Positions 1 to 9,689 of a DNA stretch of 64,000 bases are shown here, piece after piece. The DNA comes from Ancistrus triradiatus (taxonomy: Eukaryota > Chordata > Actinopteri > Siluriformes > Loricariidae), in contig JAJAGP010000562.1 of the NCBI GenBank assembly GCA_025084515.1, forward strand, positions 1 through 64,000, given 5' to 3'. Each line of letters begins with the position of its first letter. Within the stretch, counting starts at the first letter, position 1. The position numbers and the translations under genes are program-made. The notes under the pieces are model-generated. The model ran no database searches. It saw nothing but the letters and a program-made list of their open reading frames with translations, and was not told the DNA's origin.

Positions 1-124
1 TTGCTCCCACCGTTGATTTATTCACACCAACCTGCTTGCCTATTGTAGATTCACTCTTCCCAGCCTGGTGCAGGTCTACAGTTTTCTTCCTGGTGTCCTT
101 CACCACCTCTTTGGTCTTGGCCAT
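1..124 (-). pseudogene. Tc1-A transposase, N-terminal fragment (HTH)
   Basis: The start codon is the complement of CAT at 122-124, in the conserved context GGCCATGGTTGAG seen at the same place in other Tc1-A copies. The frame is open for 41 codons to the window edge and begins MAKTKEVVKDTRKK, followed by a helix-turn-helix of the Tc1 paired-like type (QAGKSESTIGKQVGVNKSTV). In the family this domain binds the terminal repeats. The catalytic DDE part is outside the window, so intactness cannot be judged. It is called a pseudogene only because every complete relative here is broken. Confidence 0.75.
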
Positions 125-490
125 GGTTGAGTTTGGAGTCTGACTGTTTGAGGCTGTGGACAGGTGTCTTTTATACAGATAACGAGCTCAAACAGGTGCC
201 ATTAATACAGGTAACGAGTGGAGGACAGAAGAGCTTCTTAACGAAGAAGTTACAGGTCTGTGAGATCCAGAAATCTTGCTTGATTGTGGGTGATCAAATA
301 CTTATTTTACACCACAATTTACAATTAAATTCTTTAAAAATCCTACGATGTGATTTCCTGGATTTTGTTTTCTCATTTTGTCTCTCATAGTTGAAGTGTA
401 CCTATGATGAAAATTACCGACCTCTCTCATCTTTCTAAGTAGGAGAACTTGCACAATCAGTGGCTGACTAAATACTTTTTTGCCCCACTG
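1..490 (-). mobile_element. Tc1-A transposon, 5' end, cut by window edge
   Basis: The right boundary ends in TTTTTTGCCCCACTG, the Tc1-A terminal repeat shared by six other places in this window. An inner repeat near 293-305 (GATCAAATACTTATT on the + strand) gives the inverted/direct-repeat terminus typical of large-TIR Tc1 elements. The untranslated leader between the terminus and the start codon matches the other copies. The rest of the element lies outside the window. The flank is GATA rather than a clear TA duplicate. Confidence 0.9.
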
Positions 491-766
491 GATACTTTTC
501 ACTCAAAGTGTTATGTTACTTATATGATTGGTAATGAAAGAAAGTATATTAAATTTGAGATAAATGCAAAAATAGAAGCACTTTCAGACTTCTCAGGCTG
601 TATGTGGAGTCTGGATGCTATCTGTTGCACGATATTTCATTAGATGTCATTTTACTGACCTGCATCGTGAGAGAGGTTGAGAGAGGAGCTATTTGACAGC
701 AGCAGCAGTGTGAGAAAAGAAAGCTACACAGTGATAGGGACAGATGTGTACACGAGGACCAGCTGT
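491..766. other. Stretch with no recognised feature
   Basis: AT-rich sequence between Tc1-A and the hairpin repeat. No exon, RNA gene or repeat was recognised. Confidence 0.4.
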
Positions 767-860
767 TTGTGTGTGTGTGTGTGTTGGGGGGCAAGTTTCT
801 ATCCCCACAAGGACAGAAAGAGTTGACAGTTTTTACCTTGTGGGGATATTTTGCTGGTTC
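767..860. repeat. GT microsatellite with GGGGAT hairpin repeat
   Basis: A short (GT)n run is followed by a perfect 12-bp inverted repeat, ATCCCCACAAGG at 801-812 and CCTTGTGGGGAT at 836-847, with a 23-base loop. A motif of CCCCACAAGG arms beside GT repeats is familiar from teleost intergenic DNA, but I cannot assign it to a named family. Confidence 0.5.
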
Positions 861-1289
861 CCACAGAGATTTTTCAACAAATACTGCAAGTTTCTTTTAA
901 AAAGCCAACAGAGCAAATAATTTCCTATTGGTTATTGAGGTGATGGGTAGGTATACAGTAAATGAAATAATTAGCTACAGTAATATCACAACGATAGAAA
1001 GACAAATGAGTGTGTTTGGGGGGTAAGATTAGGGATTAAGAACAAAATAAAAATTCCTCCAGGATGTTTCCTAAATAAGGGACGAGTATCTGTATAATAT
1101 AGTACATAAAACATGATTAGGGCACAACACCTCTGTGTAGGGTTAATACAATTAAATGTGTAACATTTGCCATCTTAGATATGGCATCATCTTCTATAAA
1201 CATCTTGGCTATTGTCACATGCCATATGCTGTCATCTCATATACAATGGCTTCTTACATCTAAACTTCTGCCACTTCTTTCATTGATAC

Positions 1290-1500
1290 CCACACCCACT
1301 TAATTCAATTCAACGTCATGTGGAGCCAGAGCCTAACCGGCAGGACAGGGCTCAAGGCAGGAACCAAACCTATACAGGGTGACAAATCCAGAGGCGGGCA
1401 CAATAAGAATACACACACATACATGCACAAACTCACACTGGGACATTTTAGAAAGACTGATTGTCCTAATCCACATCTTTGGAATGTGGGAAGTAATTAA
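1290..1500. repeat. Decayed ancient teleost interspersed repeat
   Basis: It follows the layout of a family that recurs at 46255, 56560 and 63855: an opening GGAGCCAGAGCCTA block, an (ACAC)n stretch, a CACTGGGACATTTT block, then TTTGGAATGTGGGA in place of the usual TTTGGACTGTGGGA. The similarity is patchy, so this is an old copy. I do not have a certain family name. Confidence 0.5.
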
Positions 1501-1550
1501 TCAGTATTTAGATAAACAGGTGTCGGCTAAAAGGCCATTTTAAAAGGCCT

Positions 1551-1766
1551 CACCACATCTCAATCCAAGAGAGAACTTTCGGGATGTGGTGGAACAAGAG
1601 ACTGACATCATGGATGTGTCATTATGTCAATATGGACCAAAACGTCTTTGGAATGTTTAGAGGACCTTGCTTTATCTATGACATGAAGAAGTCAGGCAGT
1701 TCTGACAGCAAAAGGCAGCCCAACCTAGTACTAGCAAGATATATCTAATGAAATGGCCGGTGAGTG
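1551..1766 (+). mobile_element. Tc1-G transposon, 3' fragment
   Basis: The segment reads as the C-terminal transposase coding region and 3' terminus of Tc1-G: GGGATGTGGTGGAAC, then CATTATGTCAATATGGACC, then AGTACTAGCAAG, ending AAATGGCCGGTGAGTG. In the recalled family consensus the end is AAAGTGGCCGGTGAGTG. The 5' part is absent here. A longer, separately decayed Tc1-G copy lies at 41285-42371. Codons are interrupted, so no reading frame is claimed. Confidence 0.75.
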
Positions 1767-2439
1767 TTTATGGTGTTTAACTCTTAACTAGAAACAACTA
1801 GAATGATGTATAAAGCAATATTTACAGTTGCTGCATTTGGCGTGTTATCCTACAGTATATTTAGCTAACTTCAAATCATGTGCTCCATCTTTTTCTTTAG
1901 AGGATAGTAAAAGTGAACATACACTTAAACCTCTGGTAAGTGCACATTTACCTAGTAATTGTTGACAATACTGATATGAACAGAATCGAGACCTAGTTCC
2001 ACATGCATGAAATTACCAGGTTGGCTCATGTGAACAAAAATCACTACATTGGCGGGTAAGATGTGTTGACATCTACGGAGATAAAAACAATAGCTGATTT
2101 AAAACAATAGCAGAGTATGAAGCATAGGTAAAGGTAATACTGTAATTAGACAGGCGTAATTAGTGTCTTATCTGTATGACTGTCATGGTGGGATACCGCT
2201 ATGGCCAAATAATGGTCCACAAGCACAGATCAGAAAAAGAAAATACACTTGAAATAGAGATATCAGACTCCGGTAACAACAATGTAAAAATTCATATGTT
2301 AATTTTAGAATTCTAGATTCTAAGTTCTATTCTACAGTCTGTATGTAATACAGTAACATGTACTGGTTTGCCAAAATCCACAAACAACCCTATGAAGTAC
2401 ACCCACTTTCATGGTAACCATGGTCATACCCACCTGAAG
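1767..2439. other. Stretch with no recognised feature
   Basis: AT-rich sequence without a recognisable repeat, RNA gene or exon. Confidence 0.4.
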
Positions 2440-2717
2440 ATGCTGGGCATCCGGGCAGCAGTACCAATGGTCTAACCATTTTGTTTTTCACTTTCAATAC
2501 ATCATTCAATTAATTATGAGGTATTCAACACCATCATAAAATAAGCTTTGTGGTAACAATTTTGCCAAACTGCAGATTAATGCAAGTCTTTTAAGCATGT
2601 TTAAGGTAGGCTATACTATGATTATATACAGTATATATTAAACTCCTTGATATACAATACATTTAAGTGTACAGAACATATCCCCTTTATAAAACACAGA
2701 GCACCTGTACAGGCAAG
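2440..2717 (+). mobile_element. Tigger/mariner-like element, internal and 3' part
   Basis: Runs parallel to the element at 57594-59436. Shared blocks are CCAATGGTCTAACCATTTTG, CACTTTCAATACAT, CATCATAAAATAAGC, TTTTGCCAAACTGCAG, AAGCATGTTTAAGGTAGGC and a terminal AGAGCACCTGTA. The 5' terminus is missing. It is non-coding and resembles a widespread vertebrate element with ends of the CAGTCGGTCCCCGACTTACG type (recalled, not searched). Confidence 0.7.
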
Positions 2718-3164
2718 GTTTTGGGAGATAGTAAGAAATCCACATAGCCATAGGGAGGATATTCCAAACGCACAATAAATGTCCTTGGTTTTAACTAACA
2801 TAACTTTTTTTCAGCATGAATAATTAAATAGTTAAAACCCTTCTTTTTCCTGGTCCAGGTCACAGACAACCCAAGGCACATAAATGAGTCCTGTATGAGA
2901 TGCCATTGCTGTTGCAGCCCCAAGGAATGATCCTTCAAGCGGCCTCTTCTCCCTTAGACACAGCCAATCTTTCCTGCATGAACTGCCCAACCTGGCTGAA
3001 AGATACTGGCGGGACTCATATTTGACTCACTATGGCGGCGGTCTAGTATTAGACAGCTGTGCCACCAGAGTAATACTATCATGGAAAAAGGATGAGACTT
3101 TGAGACATGCCAGACAAAGCAGTTGATAAAAAGACAAATCTAAAAACTAGAGATGAAAAATTGA
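2718..3164. other. Stretch with no recognised feature
   Basis: Unassigned sequence. The end (about 3030-3070) has GGCGGTCTAGTATTAGACAG followed by a GCCACCAGAG tail that resembles the end of decayed interspersed repeats, but I cannot assign it. Confidence 0.35.
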
Positions 3165-3218
3165 CAAACAGTCAGATTCCAAACTCAACCATGGCCAGAC
3201 CAAATAGCTGTTGAAGGA
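3165..3218 (+). mobile_element. Tc1-A sliver around the transposase start
   Basis: 54 bases match the Tc1-A leader and start region, including ACTCAACCATGG and CAAATAGCTGTTGAAGGA. Compare ACTCAACCATGGCCAAG at 49501. It is fused directly to a Tc1-C fragment on the opposite strand, so the junction is a chimera of two families. Confidence 0.7.
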
Positions 3219-3220
3219 AA

Positions 3221-3455
3221 AAAAATTTCAAACTTGGATTTGTCACTCCATAATACTATTTTCCACTGATCTTCATTCCAGTCTTTGTGAGCTTTAGCAT
3301 ATCTGAGCCTTTTCACCCTGCTCCCCTTCCAAAAAAGTGGTTCCTTGGATGCTACCCTTCCAAGAAGACTATTCCTGATCAAACTTCTTCGGACTGTAGA
3401 AGGGTCAACTTGGCATCCCTATGAAGTTGCCAGATGCTACTACTGCTCAAGTGTA
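3221..3455 (-). pseudogene. Tc1-C transposase fragment
   Basis: Minus-strand translation gives a Tc1-type segment: MIRNSLLGRVASKEPLF, then KRLRYAKAHKDWNEDQW, then VLWSDKSKFEIF. The SDKSK stretch corresponds to the first catalytic aspartate region (usually W-S/T-D-E); the D is present and the following E is K. The second and third catalytic residues are absent because the fragment stops. Upstream of the first methionine, related codons continue to about 3455. Homologous residues occur on the + strand at 29880-30035. Confidence 0.8.
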
Positions 3456-3974
3456 ATCGATCGCCACCTGCCTTTTTTCAGTTTTTTAATACTGCATACA
3501 AATGTCCTGTATTTTTTGGTTCTATTCTAATGTAGATACTATGAAATAACTATATATGATCATTACACCATACATTATTGTATGTTGAACGCAATGAATG
3601 TTGTTATACAGTAACAACTGAAGACACATAAAGCATGTCACTTGTAATAACTCCCTTGTAAATGTGATTTGCTACTATTTGGTTTTATCCAATAACAGAT
3701 TGCAGTTTTGTAAGAATTACTGTTTAATATTTAAGACAATTTCCAGTGGAGTCTACAAAGGCATTGGCACTGCAGAAAAAGTTTGGGAACCACTGTCCTA
3801 AACAATGAGACTTGTGCTCCCGGTCAGTTGTGGTGAGTACCTGCCGACAGTGGAAAGGGGAGTGACAAACCACAAACCGGTAATAGAACGTTAGAGCTAA
3901 GGCTCATCAGTGTGCAAGAGCTAGAAATCCAATTCCATCTGGTCCGAGTGTTTATTGGTGGTTGAGTGAGGAAT
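3456..3974. other. Stretch with no recognised feature
   Basis: AT-rich sequence. A TTTGGGAACCACTG motif near 3782-3795 is common in vertebrate repeat ends but is too short to classify. Confidence 0.35.
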
Positions 3975-4217
3975 GTGTCACAGCACAGGGAAGCACCCCT
4001 GCTGAGTATGGGGCTGCCTAGTCCTAGACCTGCCAGAGTGTTCACCAGGCTAATCCCTGTCCACTGACAAAAGTCTTGTTTTCCTTTCCATTACATAGGT
4101 GGTAGTGGTGTACATGTGCACCATTTAGCTGGGGAAGTACTGTCAGAAGTACTGTGGATGGATTTGATGCTCTGGGTGATGTTATGCTGGGAAACTGAGT
4201 CTGGGATGCTGTAAACG
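3975..4217 (+). mobile_element. Tc1-E transposase-region fragment
   Basis: The order of blocks follows a Tc1 family with TIRs of the CACCGATCAGGC type (recalled): CACAGCACAGGGAAG, GAGTATGGGGCTGC, CTAGACCTGCCAGAGTG, AATCCCTGTCCACTG, then GATGCTCTGGGTGATGTT and ATGCTGGGAAAC. It is a part of the coding region between the HTH and the second catalytic residue, with deletions. No open frame survives. A later part of the same family's coding region appears at 9405. Confidence 0.65.
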
Positions 4218-5599
4218 TTAAATTAAACTTTTTAGCTGATCGGTGTATTTATAAAGATAAGTAATAAACGTATAGTGTGCATAATTCATTCAAAATTCCA
4301 ATGAAAGTGTAATATGAGAAATGCTAATGTACGCTATTGAAATAAAAGAACATTTGCATTTACGCCTTCAGTAGACCAGTACTGACATTTCACATTACAG
4401 ACCTGCGTTATTAATAAATCTTATTTCAAAGTGCAGCTCCTTTGGCTCTTTGGCTGGCAACAGCAGTTCCTGAGAACCTGGGTTCAAACCGCAAGCTAGG
4501 AACACAACGTGAAGGTCAGGAGGTGTGGCTAAGAAGCTCTGCAATGCTATGATGTCACATTCAGAGAGCACTTTCACCTGTGCTCAGTGAATTCCAAAAT
4601 AGGCTCCGGATGCCACCCATATCGCCATGACTTTATTACTAAAGCCACCACCAAGCCAGAAAAATAGCAAAGTTCAAAAGACAGAAACATGACCTCCCTT
4701 TATTACCGACTCTCACAGCCTTTGCCTGTCAGTCAGCCCATCAGGACAAGCAGAAAAATGGATCTGAAAAACGTGAACTATAAAACACATTCATGAATTC
4801 GCCAATCTATATGATCAGAAAACAAATAGAAGTAGGTTTACTTGTTCGTATTGCATTTGTGCTGTTAATGTCGTTCAGCACCTGATTTCTGTAACAGGAA
4901 TCAAAAGAGCGCGTGGATATTTTTATTATAAATAATTTCAGATTTTATTTCAGTGAACCTTGTCTATTAATTTGTTCACAGCCTCATTATGATTCATTAT
5001 TAATTGACTCATCATGATTCATTATTAATTTACTGAGCATGTTCATACACTGGATAACAGCTGTCACTACAACTGAGAAATGTCAGCTGCATGTGGCTTC
5101 TTGAAATAGAGTGACTCATCCCAGTTTAGCTGTTTAGCAGAAGACAGTGTTAAATATGGCATCATACCTCTTGATACAGGAGAGTGTTTAACAACCATCC
5201 AATCAACTTTCGTTCCCTTTAACAACAGAGGTCTTAAGATTTATAATTATTTACAATAGGGCATAGGTTTCATCCCAACTTTGGGGGTTCGGCAAGAGTT
5301 TGGCCTAGATGATGTAATGCGCTAATTTGCAAATCTGTGACATCACGTCGTATTTACATTCTGCGTAGTTTCAGATGGTATCGGACCTTTATGTCTCGTC
5401 GCTTCTCTCTTATTCTCCTTATAGGATAAAACCAAGTAACTATAGGCATATTTCAAAAGAACAGTACGGATGCATTGAAATTCACAAAATGGAGTTATAG
5501 CTGCAACTATGCGCTATACTCTTCCACGTCTTTGTGCGATCCTCTCGGACGCCAAGTTACGGACAGTTTTTGGCGATTCGTTTCTGTGGGGAGTAGCTA
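4218..5599. other. Stretch with no recognised gene
   Basis: About 1.4 kb of AT-rich sequence with no recognised repeat other than the short tandem repeat at 4989-5030. From about 5240 to 5590 the sequence contains more CpG than its surroundings, but no exon could be identified. Confidence 0.35.
4989..5030. repeat. Two-copy tandem repeat with TGACTCA/TGATTCA motifs
   Basis: ATGATTCATTATTAATT occurs at about 4989-5005 and again at about 5014-5030. Between them is TGACTCATC, an AP-1/MAF-like word, and each copy carries TGATTCA. Regulatory meaning is only a possibility. Confidence 0.45.
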
Positions 5600-6682
5600 C
5601 AGTGATGCTTGAAAGTCTGTGAACCCTTTAGAATTTTCTATATTTCTGCATAAATATGACCTAAAATGCCATCAGATTTTCACACAAGTCCTAAAAGTAG
5701 ATAAAGAGAACCCAGTTGAACAAATGAGACAAACATATTATACCTGGTCATTTTTTAATTGAGGAAAATGATTCAATATTACATATTAGTGAGTGGCAAA
5801 AGTATGTGAACCTCTAGGATTAGCAGTTCATTTGAAGGTGAAATTAGGGTCAGATGTTTTCAATCAATGGGATGACAAAAAGAACAGGGATCTATCAAAG
5901 TCTGCCCTTCACAACACATGTTTGTGGAAGTGTATCATGGCACGAACAAAGACATTTCTGAGGACCTCAGAAAGAGAGTTGTTGATGCTCATCAGGCTGG
6001 AAAAGGTTACAAAACCATCTCTAAAGAGTTTGGACTCCACCAATCCACAGTCAGACAGATTGTGTACAAATGGAGGAAATTCAAGACCACTGTTACCCTC
6101 GCCAGGAGTGGTTGACCAACAAAGATCACTCCAAGAGCAAGGCGTGTAATAGTTGGCGAGGTCACAAAGGACCCCAGGGTAACTTCTAAGCAACTGAAGG
6201 CCTCTCTCACATTGGCTAATGTTAATGTTCATGAGTCCACCAACAGAAGAACACTGAACAACAATGGTGTGAATGGCAGGGTTACAAGCAGAGAGCCACT
6301 GCTCTCCAAAAAGAACATTGCTGCTGGTCTGCAGTTTGCTAAAGATCACGTGGACAAGAGCCAGAAGGCTATTGGAAGAATGTTTTGTGGACAGACGAGA
6401 CCAAAATAGAACTTTTTGGTTTAAAAGAAAATCGTTATGTTTGGAGAAAGGAAAGCACTGCATTCCAGCATAAGAACCTTATCCCATCTCTGAAACGTGG
6501 TGGTGGTAGTATCATGGTTTGGGCCTGTTTTGTTTCATCCGGGCCAGGACGGCTTGCCATCATTGATGGAACAACGGATTCTGAATTATGTCAGAGAATT
6601 CTAAAGGAAAATGTCAGGACATCTGTCCATGAACTGAATCTCAAGAGACGGTGGGTCATGCAGCAAGACAACGACCCCCCCA
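5600..6682 (+). mobile_element. Tc1-B transposon, 3' truncated
   Basis: It starts CAGTGATGCTTGAAAGTCTG directly after a TA dinucleotide. The inner direct repeat GTGAGTGGCAAAAGTATGTG at 5791-5810 completes the IR/DR-type terminus. The element follows the Tc1-B order through the HTH and the central catalytic region and breaks off at about 6682, just after the second catalytic aspartate. The 3' quarter and 3' terminus are missing, so it cannot be mobilised in cis. Confidence 0.9.
5937..6682 (+). pseudogene. Tc1-B transposase, broken and truncated
   Basis: A transposase would cut at the TIRs and reinsert at TA. ATG at 5937 opens MARTK; a one-base loss then shifts the frame, and the HTH continues in another frame as DISEDLRKRVVDAHQAGKGY and GLHQSTVRQIVYKWRKF. 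A CGA-to-TGA change after LARSG makes a stop. The core resumes with MWTDETKIELFGLKENRY, carrying the first catalytic D, through GGGSIMVWACF and GRLAIIDGT to WVMQQDND, carrying the second D. The third residue (E in the PIE motif) is lost with the 3' end. It is certainly non-functional. Confidence 0.9.
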
Positions 6683-7915
6683 GCTGTAAATGTAGACCTG
6701 CCAGAGTGTATGTGCCTGTCCTAATATAAATAGTACTCCTTTGTTTGTCCCCCATTTCCTGTATATTGTCTCTAATCTATAACTATATACACTGGTTCAC
6801 ATTCACTTGTTGAATTTCTGTTTCATCTGACTGATCTTTATGTTATTTGTAAAAGTGTGTGTCAATGCAGTTAAGGCAATGGCAAAAGTACCAGCCTTTC
6901 ACTCACTCATCAATCACTTGTGTGGCACATTCACGTATTGTTTGCACACAGTCTTCTTGTGAAAATACCCTTTATATATTTACATCACAGTAGGATAAAA
7001 AGACAGGGTGGCTATGGTGATGTCCGGCCAATGACCTGTTTCACAGAAAGTAATCGGTCGTTAATACCTGTACTGTCAACACAGTTGTTCAAATTCTTTT
7101 TGTCAAAATTCTAATTCTAAAGGTGTCAGTTCCTTCTACCGAATAACGTACTGACTGGTCTTTCCATGAGTCGACCCAGCAATTACCCAGAAATTGTACT
7201 AGGTCTCAACCCAGTAAATTGCTCCATCGCTCTGGGGTACATTAAAAATGAACCCCTATGTGGTAATTTAAGACTTAAATCCCAGATAAATGTGGCTATA
7301 CTAATGCATTAACCACGTTTTATGTCAAACATAATTGTGTGATTACAGCATATGTGTAATGCCCTAGCAGGCACTCATTTTAGCCAAGCAGATGCCTCGC
7401 CAAGCCCTAAGCTGGCCTGGGGCTTGGTTCTCAGGGCTTTACCAGGTTACTAGTAGGACTTGGCTGTAACCCTGCACCAGGCTATGGGGGGAAAGGCAAT
7501 TTCAGCTTTCAATGCAGTCTTAAATATATACCTTAGAGGAAGAACACCTGATAATGTCAGTTAATAATAACTGAATTGTTACTAATAATTGAATGGGTGT
7601 ACCTACCGTTTTAGGTCTACCATTAGGGCGTATGCCATCTGTTTGCTCTACACAATTTGCCAGTCAGTGTTTAGCTTTGTACATTTAAGTTGATCAGTTT
7701 TCTGTCATTAATCTGTATAGTCGATATTCACATGCCTATTGGACAGTTCAATTAAATTACATTTTATGTGACTTTGATAACACAACAATATGAATTTGTT
7801 ACATAAAAATCCATGCAGATTAAAAACTACGATGTCATTTTCAAGTAAGAGTCTTTCATAAGGCGACTACTGTTCATGACATATCAATACTAGTACAAAA
7901 ATGGGCAATGCAATG
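6683..7915. other. Stretch with no recognised gene
   Basis: Mostly unassigned AT-rich sequence. At 6693-6709 there is TAGACCTGCCAGAGTGT, identical to part of the Tc1-E fragment at 4025-4041, so a sliver of Tc1-E may abut the truncated Tc1-B. Confidence 0.35.
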
Positions 7916-8467
7916 GTTATTATTAGGGATGAAACGATGCATTCTGCATTACGATTCAAAAATGGGACAATGTGCATTGTCGAGTAGAATTATACGTTCT
8001 TGTTTACCATACCATCTAATGCAATTGCGTTTTTTCAACATCAGAGGGCGAAAATATATGTCATACTCACAGACGCATGTACCGCTCTCAGTGAGCCGCC
8101 ACCTAATAAGAGTCTTTTGTTAAAATTTTCCTACAAGAAAAGCGCACACTATTTTGAATTGTTATTTTTCAAAAATAAAAAAAAGAAATGTTTTCTCTTG
8201 GTTATTTAAGATATGGTGAAGCTACAATGGAACATTTTGTTTACAATTTTAATCCTCCGCTTCAAGTAATATATTTAATTGCTGGGTTACTAAAGTTTTT
8301 TTGTTTAAAAACGTATACAATATAATATGCATTGTTACTTCAGAAATTAAAAAAGGAAATGTCTTTTTTCGAATGCAAAATCGATAATCATAAGAAAATC
8401 AAATCGTGATCTCAGTATCGTGAATCGAATCGTGACCAGATCATATTGCTACACCCCTAGTTATTAT
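7916..8467. repeat. 8-bp target-site duplication of hAT element
   Basis: GTTATTAT at 7916-7923 and again at 8460-8467 flanks the element exactly. An 8-bp duplication is the hallmark of hAT transposition. Confidence 0.85.
7924..8459. mobile_element. Non-autonomous hAT-type element
   Basis: The ends are imperfect inverted repeats: TAGGGATGAAACGATG on the left, and TAGGGGTGTAGCAATATG when the right end is read on the minus strand. Together with the 8-bp duplication this supports a hAT assignment. At 536 bp it has no transposase. The internal sequence has the repeated ATCGAATCGTGA-type subterminal motifs familiar from fish hAT MITEs. A second partial copy lies at 11662-11810 in reverse orientation. 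Confidence 0.85.
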
Positions 8468-8470
8468 TTA

Positions 8471-8659
8471 CATTTACAGCATTTAGCAGACGCCCTTATC
8501 CAGAGCGACTTACAATTGGTACAGTCTTACAATTCAAGCAATTGTGGGTTAAGGGCCTTGCTCAAGGACCCAACAGTGTCAGCTTTGGCTGAGGTGGGAT
8601 TTGAACCCTGGACCTTCTGGTTCATAGTCCTGCACCTTAACCACTAGGCCACAGTCCCC
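8471..8659 (-). mobile_element. tRNA-derived SINE, full length
   Basis: Read on the minus strand the order is: GGGACTGTGGCCTAGTGG head (A-box-like), a decayed B box (recognisable as GGTTCAAATCC in other copies), a GGTCCTTGAGCAAGGCCCTT block, then CTCTGGATAAGGGCGTCTGC and a TGTAAATG tail. The flanking ATTATTTA (8463-8470) and ATTATTCA (8660-8667) look like a 7-of-8 target duplication. The insertion falls within the right target duplication of the adjacent hAT element, so it is younger than the hAT insertion. Confidence 0.9.
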
Positions 8660-8689
8660 ATTATTCATCTGGATTTTTCAATTTGAATC

Positions 8690-8820
8690 ACACATTCCAC
8701 ATTCATTCATTGATTAATTTTCATACCAGCTTAGACCAGTTAAGGATTGCAGGGGGCTATGGGCGATACAGCAGCAGAAGCTGCAAGCCAGGAATCAAGC
8801 CTAGACAGCGCATCAGTAAT
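8690..8820. repeat. Fragment of ancient interspersed repeat
   Basis: ACATTCATTCATTGATTAAT followed by CAGGGGGCTATGGGCGA and GCAAGCCAGGAATCAAGCC resembles the opening block of the repeat at 46255-46640. Only the first third is present. Confidence 0.4.
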
Positions 8821-9404
8821 AGCACATGAATCTTGCCCGTGATGTGTGTAGCTCCAGAAATGTACATAGTTGCAGTAATTTTTAGTTCTGCCAATCGAAT
8901 AAACATCCTATAAGTTGTCTCTGTTTCTCCCTCTCCCTCTCTCTCTCTCTCAATTCCTTGCCAGGAAGCTTCTTCATATTCTCCAAGATCAGATTTGAAT
9001 CTCTCTCCTTAGCGCTCAATGTTTTCCACCATCTGTCACAGATGACAGTAGGGCCAAACCTCAATTCAAAGGGCTCCTAATCCTCATTTTGCATTCCAAA
9101 CACACACTGAGGCTGAACCAACAGCTAGGTCTCGAGTCTCCTGCCACACAGAAGCTAGACACAATGCCCACTCGTTCAGTCAGCAATAGACCTTATTTTC
9201 ACTGGCATGGTCCGAGGTACCCATTATACCAACTGTTCATCAGCTTAGGAAATGTGGTCGCTAGTTGCTCCTAGCAGACACATCTAACAATATTGTGCTT
9301 AGGTCCGCTGCAGGGATTCATTTCAACCCATACTGATAAGTGTGCTATCTGTAGGAGGTTGGCATCCAAATAAAAATGTTCTGTTGTTATTAAAATGGAA
9401 GGAC
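8821..9404. other. Stretch with no recognised gene; short (CT)n
   Basis: Contains a pyrimidine-rich (CT)n run at about 8929-8952. Nothing else was recognised. Confidence 0.35.
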
Positions 9405-9665
9405 AACAAGATCCCTATCGTGATAAACCATAACATTAAACCCAGTGACTGGTGAAGCGAATCACATTCACAGTGAGAAGCTCTGGGTAATGTTCTGTTG
9501 GAAAAACTTGGGTCCTGGCATTTATGTTAATGTTACTTTGATACAAACAAACCTTCCTAAACATTACTGCAGACCAAGTACACCCCTTCATGGCAACGGT
9601 ATAGCCAAATGGCAGTGGCCTCAATCAGCAGCATAATGCTCCCTGCTACACTGCAAAAACCGTTC
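9405..9665 (+). mobile_element. Tc1-E transposon fragment
   Basis: An outer part (ATAACATTAAACCCAGTGAC, GTGAAGCGAATCACATTC) is joined to a coding part: GGTAATGTTCTGTTGGAAAA, TTGGGTCCTGGCATTTATG, GCAGACCAAGTACACCCC, TTCATGGCAACGGTAT, AGCATAATGCTCCCTGC. In intact relatives the last block encodes QQDNAPCH, the second catalytic D; here GATAATG has become CATAATG, replacing the D codon. The fragment ends before the third catalytic residue. Confidence 0.75.
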
Positions 9666-9689
9666 AATGGACTGTACTGAATTCCTCAG

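Noticed and set aside
5909..6463. 184-codon open frame on the minus strand
   Set aside because: It is the antisense of the Tc1-B transposase pseudogene. The same antisense frames recur over other Tc1-B copies, so it is a shadow of repeat sequence.
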